DNA from: Planctomycetota bacterium | Lineage (GTDB): Bacteria; Planctomycetota; UBA8108; UBA1146 | Direction: 5' to 3' | Assembly: GCA_002691835.1 (NCBI GenBank) | Contig: NZJA01000026.1 | Span: 1 to 15,321, forward strand | DNA: 15,321 nucleotides | In this document: positions 8,477-14,094 of the stretch, in pieces | Layout of the letters: each line of letters starts with the position of its first letter | Numbering within the stretch: position 1 is the stretch's first letter | Notes under the pieces: generated by a model | What the model was told of the DNA's origin: nothing | What the model saw: the letters and a program-made list of their open reading frames with translations, nothing else | Databases searched by the model: none | Position numbers and translations under genes: made by a program

Positions 8477-8839
8477 TCAGTCGATTTGGGGTGGAAGGGG
8501 CCACTCGGGCTCAGGAAGTATGTTTTTCCCCGGTTCTGGGGGCGAGAAAAGAAGGTCGGTTGGGAGTGGCCCGGATCCGAGGATCCATTCGGCCAGATCA
8601 GCACAGTGGTCTTTCTGGACCCCCGAAAACCACTCCCCAGAGGGTTCGGCAGCAACGATGGGACCGTGGCCGCACTGTGCGAGGCAACCGGATTTAACGA
8701 TGCGGATGCGATTCTTCTGACCGGCCTGAAAGATTTTTTCACGAAGGTCCGAGCAGATTTCTGCTGAGCCCTGGCGGGGACAGCTCTTTCCCTGAACACA
8801 GACCAGTATCAGTTTTTCATAGGGTCGCGAGTGGGACAT
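8477..8839 (-). CDS. Thioredoxin-like [2Fe-2S] ferredoxin domain protein
   Basis: A 120-residue cytoplasmic electron-transfer protein of the thioredoxin-fold [2Fe-2S] ferredoxin family (as in Aquifex/Shethna-type ferredoxins and the NuoE fold). The N-terminal strand LILVCVQGKSC gives C14 and C20, followed by PRQGS. The second cysteine pair is in KSGCLAQCGHGP (C52, C56), the hallmark of the family. GEWFSGVQKDHCADLAEWIL closes the fold. A ~30-residue Pro-rich tail (from about LPTDLLFSPPEPG) extends beyond the domain. C29 is an extra cysteine. The start lies only six bases beyond the stop of the upstream gene, and its likely ribosome site (AGAAGG) is inside that gene, so the two are probably co-transcribed and translationally coupled. 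The electron partner is unknown. Confidence 0.85.
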   Translation of the reverse strand: MSHSRPYEKLILVCVQGKSCPRQGSAEICSDLREKIFQAGQKNRIRIVKSGCLAQCGHGPIVAAEPSGEWFSGVQKDHCADLAEWILGSGPLPTDLLFSPPEPGKNILPEPEWPLPPQID

Positions 8840-8845
8840 CTCGGA

Positions 8846-10480
8846 TCAGGAACCTTCTGCAAGGATTCTTCTGATCACGTTTCGATAGAGCCCCTTATCC
8901 CAAAACATTGGATCGATCACTTCCCAACGGACTTTTCCTGCGGCATCGATGATCAATAGCAAAGTGCCTCCATGGGAAACCAGATGCCGATCCAGAACAC
9001 CTTTTTCTTGACCCGCTTGCACACCGTAGGTCCAGCCCAGATTTTTTTCTGCTGCGATACTTTTCATCGCTGCTATTTCACGATCGGCTCTGTCGCTTCT
9101 TAGAATTCCACTGATCCAAACAACGGACAGCCCATCGGAAGAGAACTCTTTTTCGAGCTCCTTGATGACATTCAGAAAACGATTCTGGCGATTTTTTCCG
9201 CGACTACTATCACAGAAGATGCGCAATTCAATTTTGGCTTCACTGTCAGCAGGGTTTTTTTGAACCCAAGTCATACCCTCCAATGAAGGAGCTTTCTTGT
9301 CGTGAAGGACATCGATGCGTTGTGCCATGGGGATCGATTGAAATTCGAAATAGGTCTTTGTTGGCATCGCCAGATTTTCACCTTCATTGATGCGCTCGTA
9401 GATTCCGTCATTGAACTTCAGAAAAGCCTGCAGTGAGGCTTCCTTTTCGCCCAGAGCCAGCTGGTAGAACCCTTCGTAGAATCCCTGACGATCCGCCATC
9501 ATGGCAAAATCTGTTTCTTTGCCCTCTGGAACGATGTATGGCTCTTCATCTTCTCTTCCGGGGAGAGTGATCTGAGCTCCAGCCTTGCGACCTGCAGTGA
9601 GAGCTGGGCCCCAACGACGCCAAAGGTCGCGACCTTGACTCAATTTCCCCAGATGTCGATAAGCCTTATGGGTGAAGTAGACCAGATGCGGGAGATAAGG
9701 CGAACGCGGGTGATTTTCGAGACAAGCCATTCCCGCTGTTGCCATGGCTTCATAGTCCTCAGCGAGTTCCAGAGCTTCCACTTCTTTGATGCGCAGCTCA
9801 TCGACGTCGATTTCAGAAGTTTCGAGTTTAAGAGCGTCACGAAATTGGATGGCAGCCTCACCATGTTGACGGCATTTCAATAATGCGTCTCCCAAGACGA
9901 CTCGAGCTCTACAGGCTTGGGCTGAAGGTAGCTGATTGATGGCAAGCGCACCCTGGGCCAACTGGATAACTTCCTCAAGGTAAAAGACCTGTTCCGCTAA
10001 GCGCTGGTCGAGAGTGAGGGCGGCTCCAGATTCTTTTGCAGCCCGAGCGATCAGCCCCACATGTCGATCGACATTGAGAATCAGGAGACGTCCCAAATCG
10101 ACAGAAACTCGCGAAAATTCCGCAGTGTCTGTTTTGAATCGGAGGACATAGTCCCGTCCAGCGTCGATGCCTTCATCAAGCGTCACGAAAACCGCAGCGA
10201 GATCTTCCCGTTTGAGAGTTCTGGGATCTGGAATCGATGCCAAGCGATCTCTGACGGTCTTCGCTAAAGCTGCTGCTTCTTCTGTCGTGTCCACGGATAC
10301 TTCAGTGGGTGGGGTCTTTTCGACCTTTGACCCATCGGGACTGTCAGTCTGGGCAGGGAGTGAGGTCGGCAAAAGAACTCCGCAAAGCAATAGTGCTCCG
10401 CTAAGAATGACAAAAAGGAGGCCGAAACGGCTCGCGGTTTTCTCAGCCTTGTCTGCGAAAGCCTTATCTGCGAAGGACAT
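8846..10480 (-). CDS. Exported TPR-like protein with C-terminal thioredoxin-fold domain lacking CxxC
   Basis: 544 residues. An N-terminal hydrophobic segment (FGLLFVILSGALLLCGVLLP, ~19-38, then TSLPAQ) is a signal peptide or anchor, so the rest should be periplasmic. Residues ~80-300 are helical with TPR-like pairs (ACRARVVLGDALLKCRQHGE, then AAIQFRDALKLE). The C-terminal ~145 residues look like a thioredoxin/redoxin fold: strand KIELRIFCDSSRGKN, helix NRFLNVIKELEKEFSSDGL, strand SVVWISGI, then GGTLLLIIDAAGKVRW. At the active-site position CxxC is replaced by C423-D-S-S426, a CxxS-like single-cysteine form, so disulfide reductase chemistry is unlikely; isomerase, thiol-binding or structural roles are possible. 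The gene heads a two-gene unit with the ferredoxin. AAAGGA about 12 bases upstream is a weakly spaced ribosome site. Codons 3-12 contain a tandem FADKA duplication. Confidence 0.75.
   Translation of the reverse strand: MSFADKAFADKAEKTASRFGLLFVILSGALLLCGVLLPTSLPAQTDSPDGSKVEKTPPTEVSVDTTEEAAALAKTVRDRLASIPDPRTLKREDLAAVFVTLDEGIDAGRDYVLRFKTDTAEFSRVSVDLGRLLILNVDRHVGLIARAAKESGAALTLDQRLAEQVFYLEEVIQLAQGALAINQLPSAQACRARVVLGDALLKCRQHGEAAIQFRDALKLETSEIDVDELRIKEVEALELAEDYEAMATAGMACLENHPRSPYLPHLVYFTHKAYRHLGKLSQGRDLWRRWGPALTAGRKAGAQITLPGREDEEPYIVPEGKETDFAMMADRQGFYEGFYQLALGEKEASLQAFLKFNDGIYERINEGENLAMPTKTYFEFQSIPMAQRIDVLHDKKAPSLEGMTWVQKNPADSEAKIELRIFCDSSRGKNRQNRFLNVIKELEKEFSSDGLSVVWISGILRSDRADREIAAMKSIAAEKNLGWTYGVQAGQEKGVLDRHLVSHGGTLLLIIDAAGKVRWEVIDPMFWDKGLYRNVIRRILAEGS
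10445..10474 (-). repeat. 15-bp tandem duplication at the start of the exported TPR gene
   Basis: On the minus strand TTCGCAGATAAGGCT is followed directly by TTCGCAGACAAGGCT, differing at one base and encoding FADKA twice just before the hydrophobic segment. It lengthens the N-terminal region of the signal sequence by five residues. Confidence 0.75.
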
Positions 10481-10821
10481 CGAATCTCATTCCTTTCCTG
10501 TCCGGACAGAGAATCCTGCCGGAACTGCGAACGACTTTTTAATGCCTCGATCTGTGGGCAACGGGCAAAGGCCATTAAAGACCAAAGGGCGGCCAATGTT
10601 CGCTGCAACATTATCAGCATATCGATCAAGAATTCTTCAGAATGGTACCATAGTGCTGTCAGGATTCGTAAATCAGGTCAGCCAATTCTGGGTATAGGGC
10701 AGATTCAAAGGATCGATGGTATTCTTGGAGGTAACGTTGAACTCACCCCTGACGGGGCGTTGGGTCCGAAAAAGTCCCCAAAGCTTGGGGGGCTGAGATT
10801 TTCAACTGGAGGAGTTTCAAG
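10481..10821. other. 341-bp divergent intergenic region with several small palindromes
   Basis: This region separates two divergent exported redox-type genes and must hold both promoters. I see no convincing -35/-10 pair. It holds a 12-bp palindrome CTGTCCGGACAG (10498-10509), 18 bases before the minus-strand start, and a cluster ATCGAT (10621-10626), AAGAATTCTT (10628-10637) and ATGGTACCAT (10642-10651). A hairpin CCCCAA-AGC-TTGGGG (10776-10790) lies in the leader of the plus-strand gene. Confidence 0.4.
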
Positions 10822-11514
10822 ATGATCCATCCCTTGCTCATTTCCGTTCTGGCGCTGTTTTCGCCCCTTCAGGAAGCACCTTCCGAGGAGCAGGCTTCTG
10901 TCTACACAGAGGTCGCTCCTGAGAAGATGATCGGGAAACCTGTTCCTTCAATGGAGATCACGGACATCGATGGAAAGACGGTCGACTTCTCCGAGGAGAG
11001 TGATCAGACCCTCGTGCTTGAGTTTACTCTTCCGAGCTGTCGGTTTGCTCAGCGGCTTTACATTCAGAAGCGAGTTCAGCCACTGATCAATCGGTGGGGA
11101 AAAGCCGGAATCGAATGGATCAGTGTCGATTCTTCCTTTTTTGCGCATCCTCAGAGATGGCGTGACTGGGCTGAGAAGTATTCCCTCAAGCATCGCTTCC
11201 TGCTCGACCAGGAAGGCCAGCTTGCCGAATCATTGGGGGTCAAGCACAGCCCGACATATGTGGTGATTCATAAAGGGAAAGTCGCCTATCACGGTTCTCT
11301 TGATGACGATATTTGGGGACAAAACATGGATCGAACGATCTATCTGGATGCGGCCCTCAAGAAGTGCGAGTCAGGAGACCTTCTTGAGAAACCCTACAAT
11401 AAGCCCTACGGCATGGCGATCCGCACCCGTCGAGTGGAAGACAGCCGCCGCAAAGAGTTTGACGAATCTCGCAAAAAGGCTCTCGAAGAATTGAAGAAGC
11501 CGGCTGATCAATAG
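10822..11514 (+). CDS. Exported thioredoxin-fold/redoxin-family protein with a single active-site cysteine
   Basis: 230 residues with a short signal sequence (MIHPLLISVLALFSPLQEAP). The domain starts at IGKPVPSMEITDIDGKTVDF, the usual redoxin entry, followed by strand LVLEFTLPSCRFAQRLYIQK. Here the active-site position holds C73-R-F-A76 instead of CxxC. WGKAGIEWISVDSS, HRFLLDQEGQLAESLGVKHS, the cis-proline region SPTYVVIHKGKVAYHG and DDDIWGQN complete an AhpC/TSA-like fold. The resemblance is to planctomycete redoxin-like proteins with a TNxxCPF-type motif. The C-terminal 60 residues are charged and helical (RRKEFDESRKKALEELKKP). GGAGG nine bases before the ATG supports the start. Peroxidase-like, thiol-binding or metal-binding activity would be possible; the sequence does not decide. 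Confidence 0.8.
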   Translation: MIHPLLISVLALFSPLQEAPSEEQASVYTEVAPEKMIGKPVPSMEITDIDGKTVDFSEESDQTLVLEFTLPSCRFAQRLYIQKRVQPLINRWGKAGIEWISVDSSFFAHPQRWRDWAEKYSLKHRFLLDQEGQLAESLGVKHSPTYVVIHKGKVAYHGSLDDDIWGQNMDRTIYLDAALKKCESGDLLEKPYNKPYGMAIRTRRVEDSRRKEFDESRKKALEELKKPADQ

Positions 11515-11622
11515 GGAGATGGGTTCCTCCTTCGGGCGGGACATATTCACCCGAGTCCTCCCTTTCAGATTTCCCGATTGAGGGATACTCTGTAATGATC
11601 CGAGCAGGCCTCTCCCTGAGGC

Positions 11623-12753
11623 ATGTCGCAACTGTTTCGGTGGGGGGACAACACATTGCTGTATTGGTTGGGGGAGAACTTCCGGGAACTCTGGGGGCCT
11701 CTCCGATTGCTTCAATCACATCTCGTTCTTGCCTCTATTGGGGCTCTTCTTTCAGCATTGATGACCTTTTGGATCCTGAGCTCGCGCAGGTCCCTGTTAC
11801 CCTGTGATCGGGGCAAGGAATTCGCAGCACAGGGAGAGGCCTCAAAGGGCAAGCCGACGGGTGCAGGGGTCCTCTTCATTCCGGTTCTTCTGATCGTCAG
11901 CCTGCTGGCGGTGCCCTGGGATCCCTATATCGGAGTGATCTTTGTCATGGTCTTCCTCGCCATGCTGGCGGGCTTTCTCGACGATGGCAGCCATGCATCC
12001 TGGGGGGAGATCAAGAAGGGCAGTATCGACCTTCTGATTTCCGGAGTCGTCGCCTGGGCTCTGATTCGTGGTGAATCTCACATTCAAGTTTGGTGGCCCC
12101 TCTATGCTCCCAAAATGGGTGCTGAAGCCGCCCTCGATGGAACGATGGGGATGTTGGCACCTTTCCTTATTCAGGATTGGATCTACTGGCTCCTGGCAAC
12201 ATTTTTGTTGTTTGTTTCCATCAATACGACTAACTGTACGGATGGAGTGGATGGTCTTTCGGGAAGCCTGCTTGCCGTAGCTTTCATCGCTCTGGCTGGA
12301 GTGCTCTATGGAGTCGTAGGGCATGTTGAATCTGCCCGATATCTGTTGGTTCCTTTCAACGAAATGGGCGCCAGTTGGGCGATCCTTGTCACCACTTCTC
12401 TTGGGGCTCTGATGGCATATCTCTGGTTTAATGCCCACCCTTCCCAACTACTGATGGGGGATGCCGGTTCGCGGCCATTGGGATTGTTGCTGGGGATATT
12501 TTCATTGGAGACTGGGAACCCGGTGCTCTTTGTTTTCGTGGCCTTTCTGATTATTGCCAATGGTGGTACGGGCCTGGCCAAGTTACTTCTTCTACGGTTC
12601 TTCAAGCTGAGTCTGATCAAAGTGACTTGTCCGCTCCATGATCACTTCATGCAGAAGCACCATTGGTCGCCGACGCAAGTCCTGGTGAGGATGGTCATCC
12701 TGCAGGCGATTTTGACACCCTTCTTTCTCGTGATCTGCTTGAAGGTGCGATAG
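11623..12753 (+). CDS. mraY: Phospho-N-acetylmuramoyl-pentapeptide transferase (MraY)
   Basis: An integral membrane enzyme that transfers phospho-MurNAc-pentapeptide from UDP to undecaprenyl phosphate, making lipid I of peptidoglycan synthesis. 376 residues with about ten hydrophobic segments. Family motifs in order: GKPTGAGV (76-83; usually GTPTMGG), GFLDDG (117-122, the DD pair), NTTNCTDGVDGLSG (201 on), LLMGDAGSRPLG (277 on) and PLHDHFMQKHHW (337 on), the last replacing the common PIHHHFE. A WecA-type transferase is less likely because the HxHF loop and the N-terminal YWLGENFRELW fit MraY. ATG 11623 has only GAGG two bases away; a TTG at 11656 (LLYWLGEN) with GGGGGG eight bases upstream could be the true start and better matches family N-termini. 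No mur/fts genes are adjacent, so it is separated from a dcw cluster. Confidence 0.92.
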   Translation: MSQLFRWGDNTLLYWLGENFRELWGPLRLLQSHLVLASIGALLSALMTFWILSSRRSLLPCDRGKEFAAQGEASKGKPTGAGVLFIPVLLIVSLLAVPWDPYIGVIFVMVFLAMLAGFLDDGSHASWGEIKKGSIDLLISGVVAWALIRGESHIQVWWPLYAPKMGAEAALDGTMGMLAPFLIQDWIYWLLATFLLFVSINTTNCTDGVDGLSGSLLAVAFIALAGVLYGVVGHVESARYLLVPFNEMGASWAILVTTSLGALMAYLWFNAHPSQLLMGDAGSRPLGLLLGIFSLETGNPVLFVFVAFLIIANGGTGLAKLLLLRFFKLSLIKVTCPLHDHFMQKHHWSPTQVLVRMVILQAILTPFFLVICLKVR

Positions 12754-12835
12754 TCGTTTCGGGAGATCCGTCGGCCCTGTCAGCGGAAGCCCGATAGCCG
12801 AGCTTGTCGTCGGGTCGCTGAGCAAGCCTGATTTT

Positions 12836-12904
12836 CGAGTATGGAGATCACGAGTATGGAGGTCGCGAGTCGAGGTTGCGAATCGAGGTTGCGAGTCGAG
12901 GAAG
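12836..12904. repeat. Tandem repeats: two 15-mers then three 13-mers sharing CGAGT
   Basis: CGAGTATGGAGATCA (12836-12850) and CGAGTATGGAGGTCG (12851-12865) are followed without gap by CGAGTCGAGGTTG (12866-12878), CGAATCGAGGTTG (12879-12891) and CGAGTCGAGGAAG (12892-12904). All units start with CGA[GA]T and contain GAGG or GGAG, suggesting growth from one ancestral unit by slippage. Confidence 0.85.
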
Positions 12905-12925
12905 CCCCTTCATATCGGCGTCTCC

Positions 12926-12974
12926 TTAACTTTGCCCCTTTAACTTTGCCCCTTTTTAACCTCGCCCCTTTTTA
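12926..12974. repeat. Three tandem copies of TTAAC[TC]T[TC]GCCCCTT
   Basis: Copies begin at 12926, 12940 and 12956 (TTAACTTTGCCCCT, TTAACTTTGCCCCTTT, TTAACCTCGCCCCTTT) with a partial TTAG at 12972. On the minus strand the core reads AAAGGGGCAAAGTTAA. The array lies 20 bases before the bidirectional terminator and 21 bases after the CGAGT array. Confidence 0.85.
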
Positions 12975-12994
12975 GAGTATCGGTCCTGAAACAG

Positions 12995-13032
12995 AAAAAG
13001 CCCCGCAGGCGATCGGCCTGCGGGGCTTTTTT
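12995..13032. terminator. Bidirectional intrinsic terminator
   Basis: AGCCCCGCAGGC (12999-13010) pairs with GCCTGCGGGGCT (13016-13027) around a 5-base loop, flanked by AAAAA (12995-12999) on the left and TTTTTT (13027-13032) on the right. It lies 16 bases past the minus-strand stop of the vWA-like gene and can also stop plus-strand transcripts from mraY. Confidence 0.93.
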
Positions 13033-13048
13033 AGTGTTGAGTCAGGGT

Positions 13049-13756
13049 TTAGTAATCGACCTGACGGAAGTTTCCACCATTCATGGCAGAGAGATTCACG
13101 TAGAAGGATTCTTCGCCCGAGTAGAAGGCACTGGTGAAGTAAATCGTGTGAATCGGAAGGTTTTCAAAGTTGGCAGCAGTGATGGAGTCGAGGCACTGAT
13201 CAGCATAGCTGCCTCCACTGGAACCGTTGCAGTATGGCTCACGTGCTCCACAAATGATGACTTGCTTGTGGTTTCCTGCAGACTGCTGTGCCAAGCCCAT
13301 GGCAACCAGAGCCGCATCGAGCAAGCAGTGATTTTCAATCGGGGTCAGGCCACCGAGCCAAGCTTGGGCGGAGGCTTTGTTTCCTGAATTTGCGCTGCAG
13401 CAGTCAGGCCTCCAGATGTAAGTTTGTGAGTTGTAGGCGACGACAGAGAAATCCACCGCAGCAGACAACTGGTTCAGAGTTCCACTCACTTCTTGGCGAA
13501 TATTGTCAAAGATGTCGGTCTCACCACAAAAGCCATAGGCAGGAACGACAAAGACAAACGTATCGCCTTCAAATTCCCCCCCGTAGAAATTGATGCTTTC
13601 TGGAGAGTCTTCTTCTTCGTCATCTACTGCAGATCCACCCGACGGAAGGTCGAGGGGTTTGCGGAAGCCGTCATCTGCAGCTTGCGTGGTGGGGAATCCA
13701 CCGATCAGCAATCCAGCCATGAGCAGAAACAACACGGTCATTGAGCGAAGGTTCAT
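13049..13756 (-). CDS. Secreted cysteine-rich vWA-like protein with altered MIDAS motif
   Basis: 235 residues. MNLRSMTVLFLLMAGLLIGG then FPTTQA is a clear signal peptide. After an acidic linker (DDEEEDSPE) the domain follows the layout of planctomycete vWA proteins: a first strand DTFVFVVPAYGFCGETD, helix DIFDNIRQEVSGTLNQL, strand FSVVAYNSQTYIW, the AQAWLGGLTPIENHCLLDAA segment (where others have PGGGTNIYDAL), strand KQVIICGAREPY (others LLSDGEP), LPIHTIYFTS, and final NLSAMNGGNFRQV. The metal-binding DxSxS is not present, nor are the other MIDAS residues in the usual form, so metal-dependent ligand binding is doubtful. Seven cysteines in the mature part (FCG, CC, HC, IC, YC, QC) suggest disulfides. 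AGCAGG precedes the ATG by about nine bases. Ligand and role are unknown. Confidence 0.75.
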   Translation of the reverse strand: MNLRSMTVLFLLMAGLLIGGFPTTQAADDGFRKPLDLPSGGSAVDDEEEDSPESINFYGGEFEGDTFVFVVPAYGFCGETDIFDNIRQEVSGTLNQLSAAVDFSVVAYNSQTYIWRPDCCSANSGNKASAQAWLGGLTPIENHCLLDAALVAMGLAQQSAGNHKQVIICGAREPYCNGSSGGSYADQCLDSITAANFENLPIHTIYFTSAFYSGEESFYVNLSAMNGGNFRQVDY

Positions 13757-14094
13757 CGAAGGACCTGCTTTCAGTTGAGGTCACCAGCAATTGAAGGGGG
13801 AGTGGATCGAGACCCGTTCCCCACCCCGAGCGCAAAAGGCACCCAGCACTTCTGGAGACCTATATCCAGAATACGACATCCCGGGATCTTTCACCAGTAT
13901 TGATTTACAGCTTGAAAGAAGGTCACTTTTGAGCAGAAAACGCTCCAAATTGGCCGGTTGCCACGGTTTGGGGATCGGATACTTTCAAGGAGTCATAAAT
14001 TCCGGTAGATAGTGTCATATTTGCCGAGTCCGAGGGAATTCACCTCTGAAGCTGTCTTCAGAGCTCTGAACAAACCTTGGCGAAAGGGCGTTTC
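13757..14094. other. 338-bp divergent intergenic region
   Basis: This region contains the start regions of the vWA-like gene (minus) and the selenoprotein gene (plus). I find no confident promoter pair and no small gene. Its one clear structure is the pair of alternative hairpins at 14045-14070. Confidence 0.4.
14045..14070 (+). promoter_or_regulatory. Mutually exclusive hairpins in the selenoprotein gene leader
   Basis: TCTGAAG (14045-14051) can pair with CTTCAGA (14056-14062) across a 4-base loop. The same TTCAGA also forms half of a perfect 14-bp palindrome TTCAGAGCTCTGAA (14057-14070). The two structures compete for 14057-14062 and end 24 bases before the ATG, close to the ribosome site. 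An attenuator or a dyad-symmetric operator would look like this, but chance is possible. Confidence 0.35.

Larger units (their letters stand above)
12754..12994. other. Repeat-rich non-coding stretch downstream of mraY
   Basis: No credible gene is seen between the mraY stop and the terminator at 12995. The second half is made of short tandem repeats, listed separately. The first ~80 bases show no strong hairpin, and no T-rich terminator follows mraY directly. Confidence 0.6.

Noticed and set aside
10167..10697. Plus-strand open frame of 176 codons at the 5' end of the exported TPR gene
   Set aside because: It lies opposite the signal-sequence-bearing gene, is Ser/Arg rich and lacks a ribosome site.
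11842..12447. Minus-strand open frame of 201 codons inside mraY
   Set aside because: It is antisense to conserved MraY motifs, and its highly polar composition is typical of the reverse of membrane-protein codons.
12836..12974. A CRISPR array
   Set aside because: The units are 13-16 bp, directly adjacent and without unique spacers; no cas gene is in the window.
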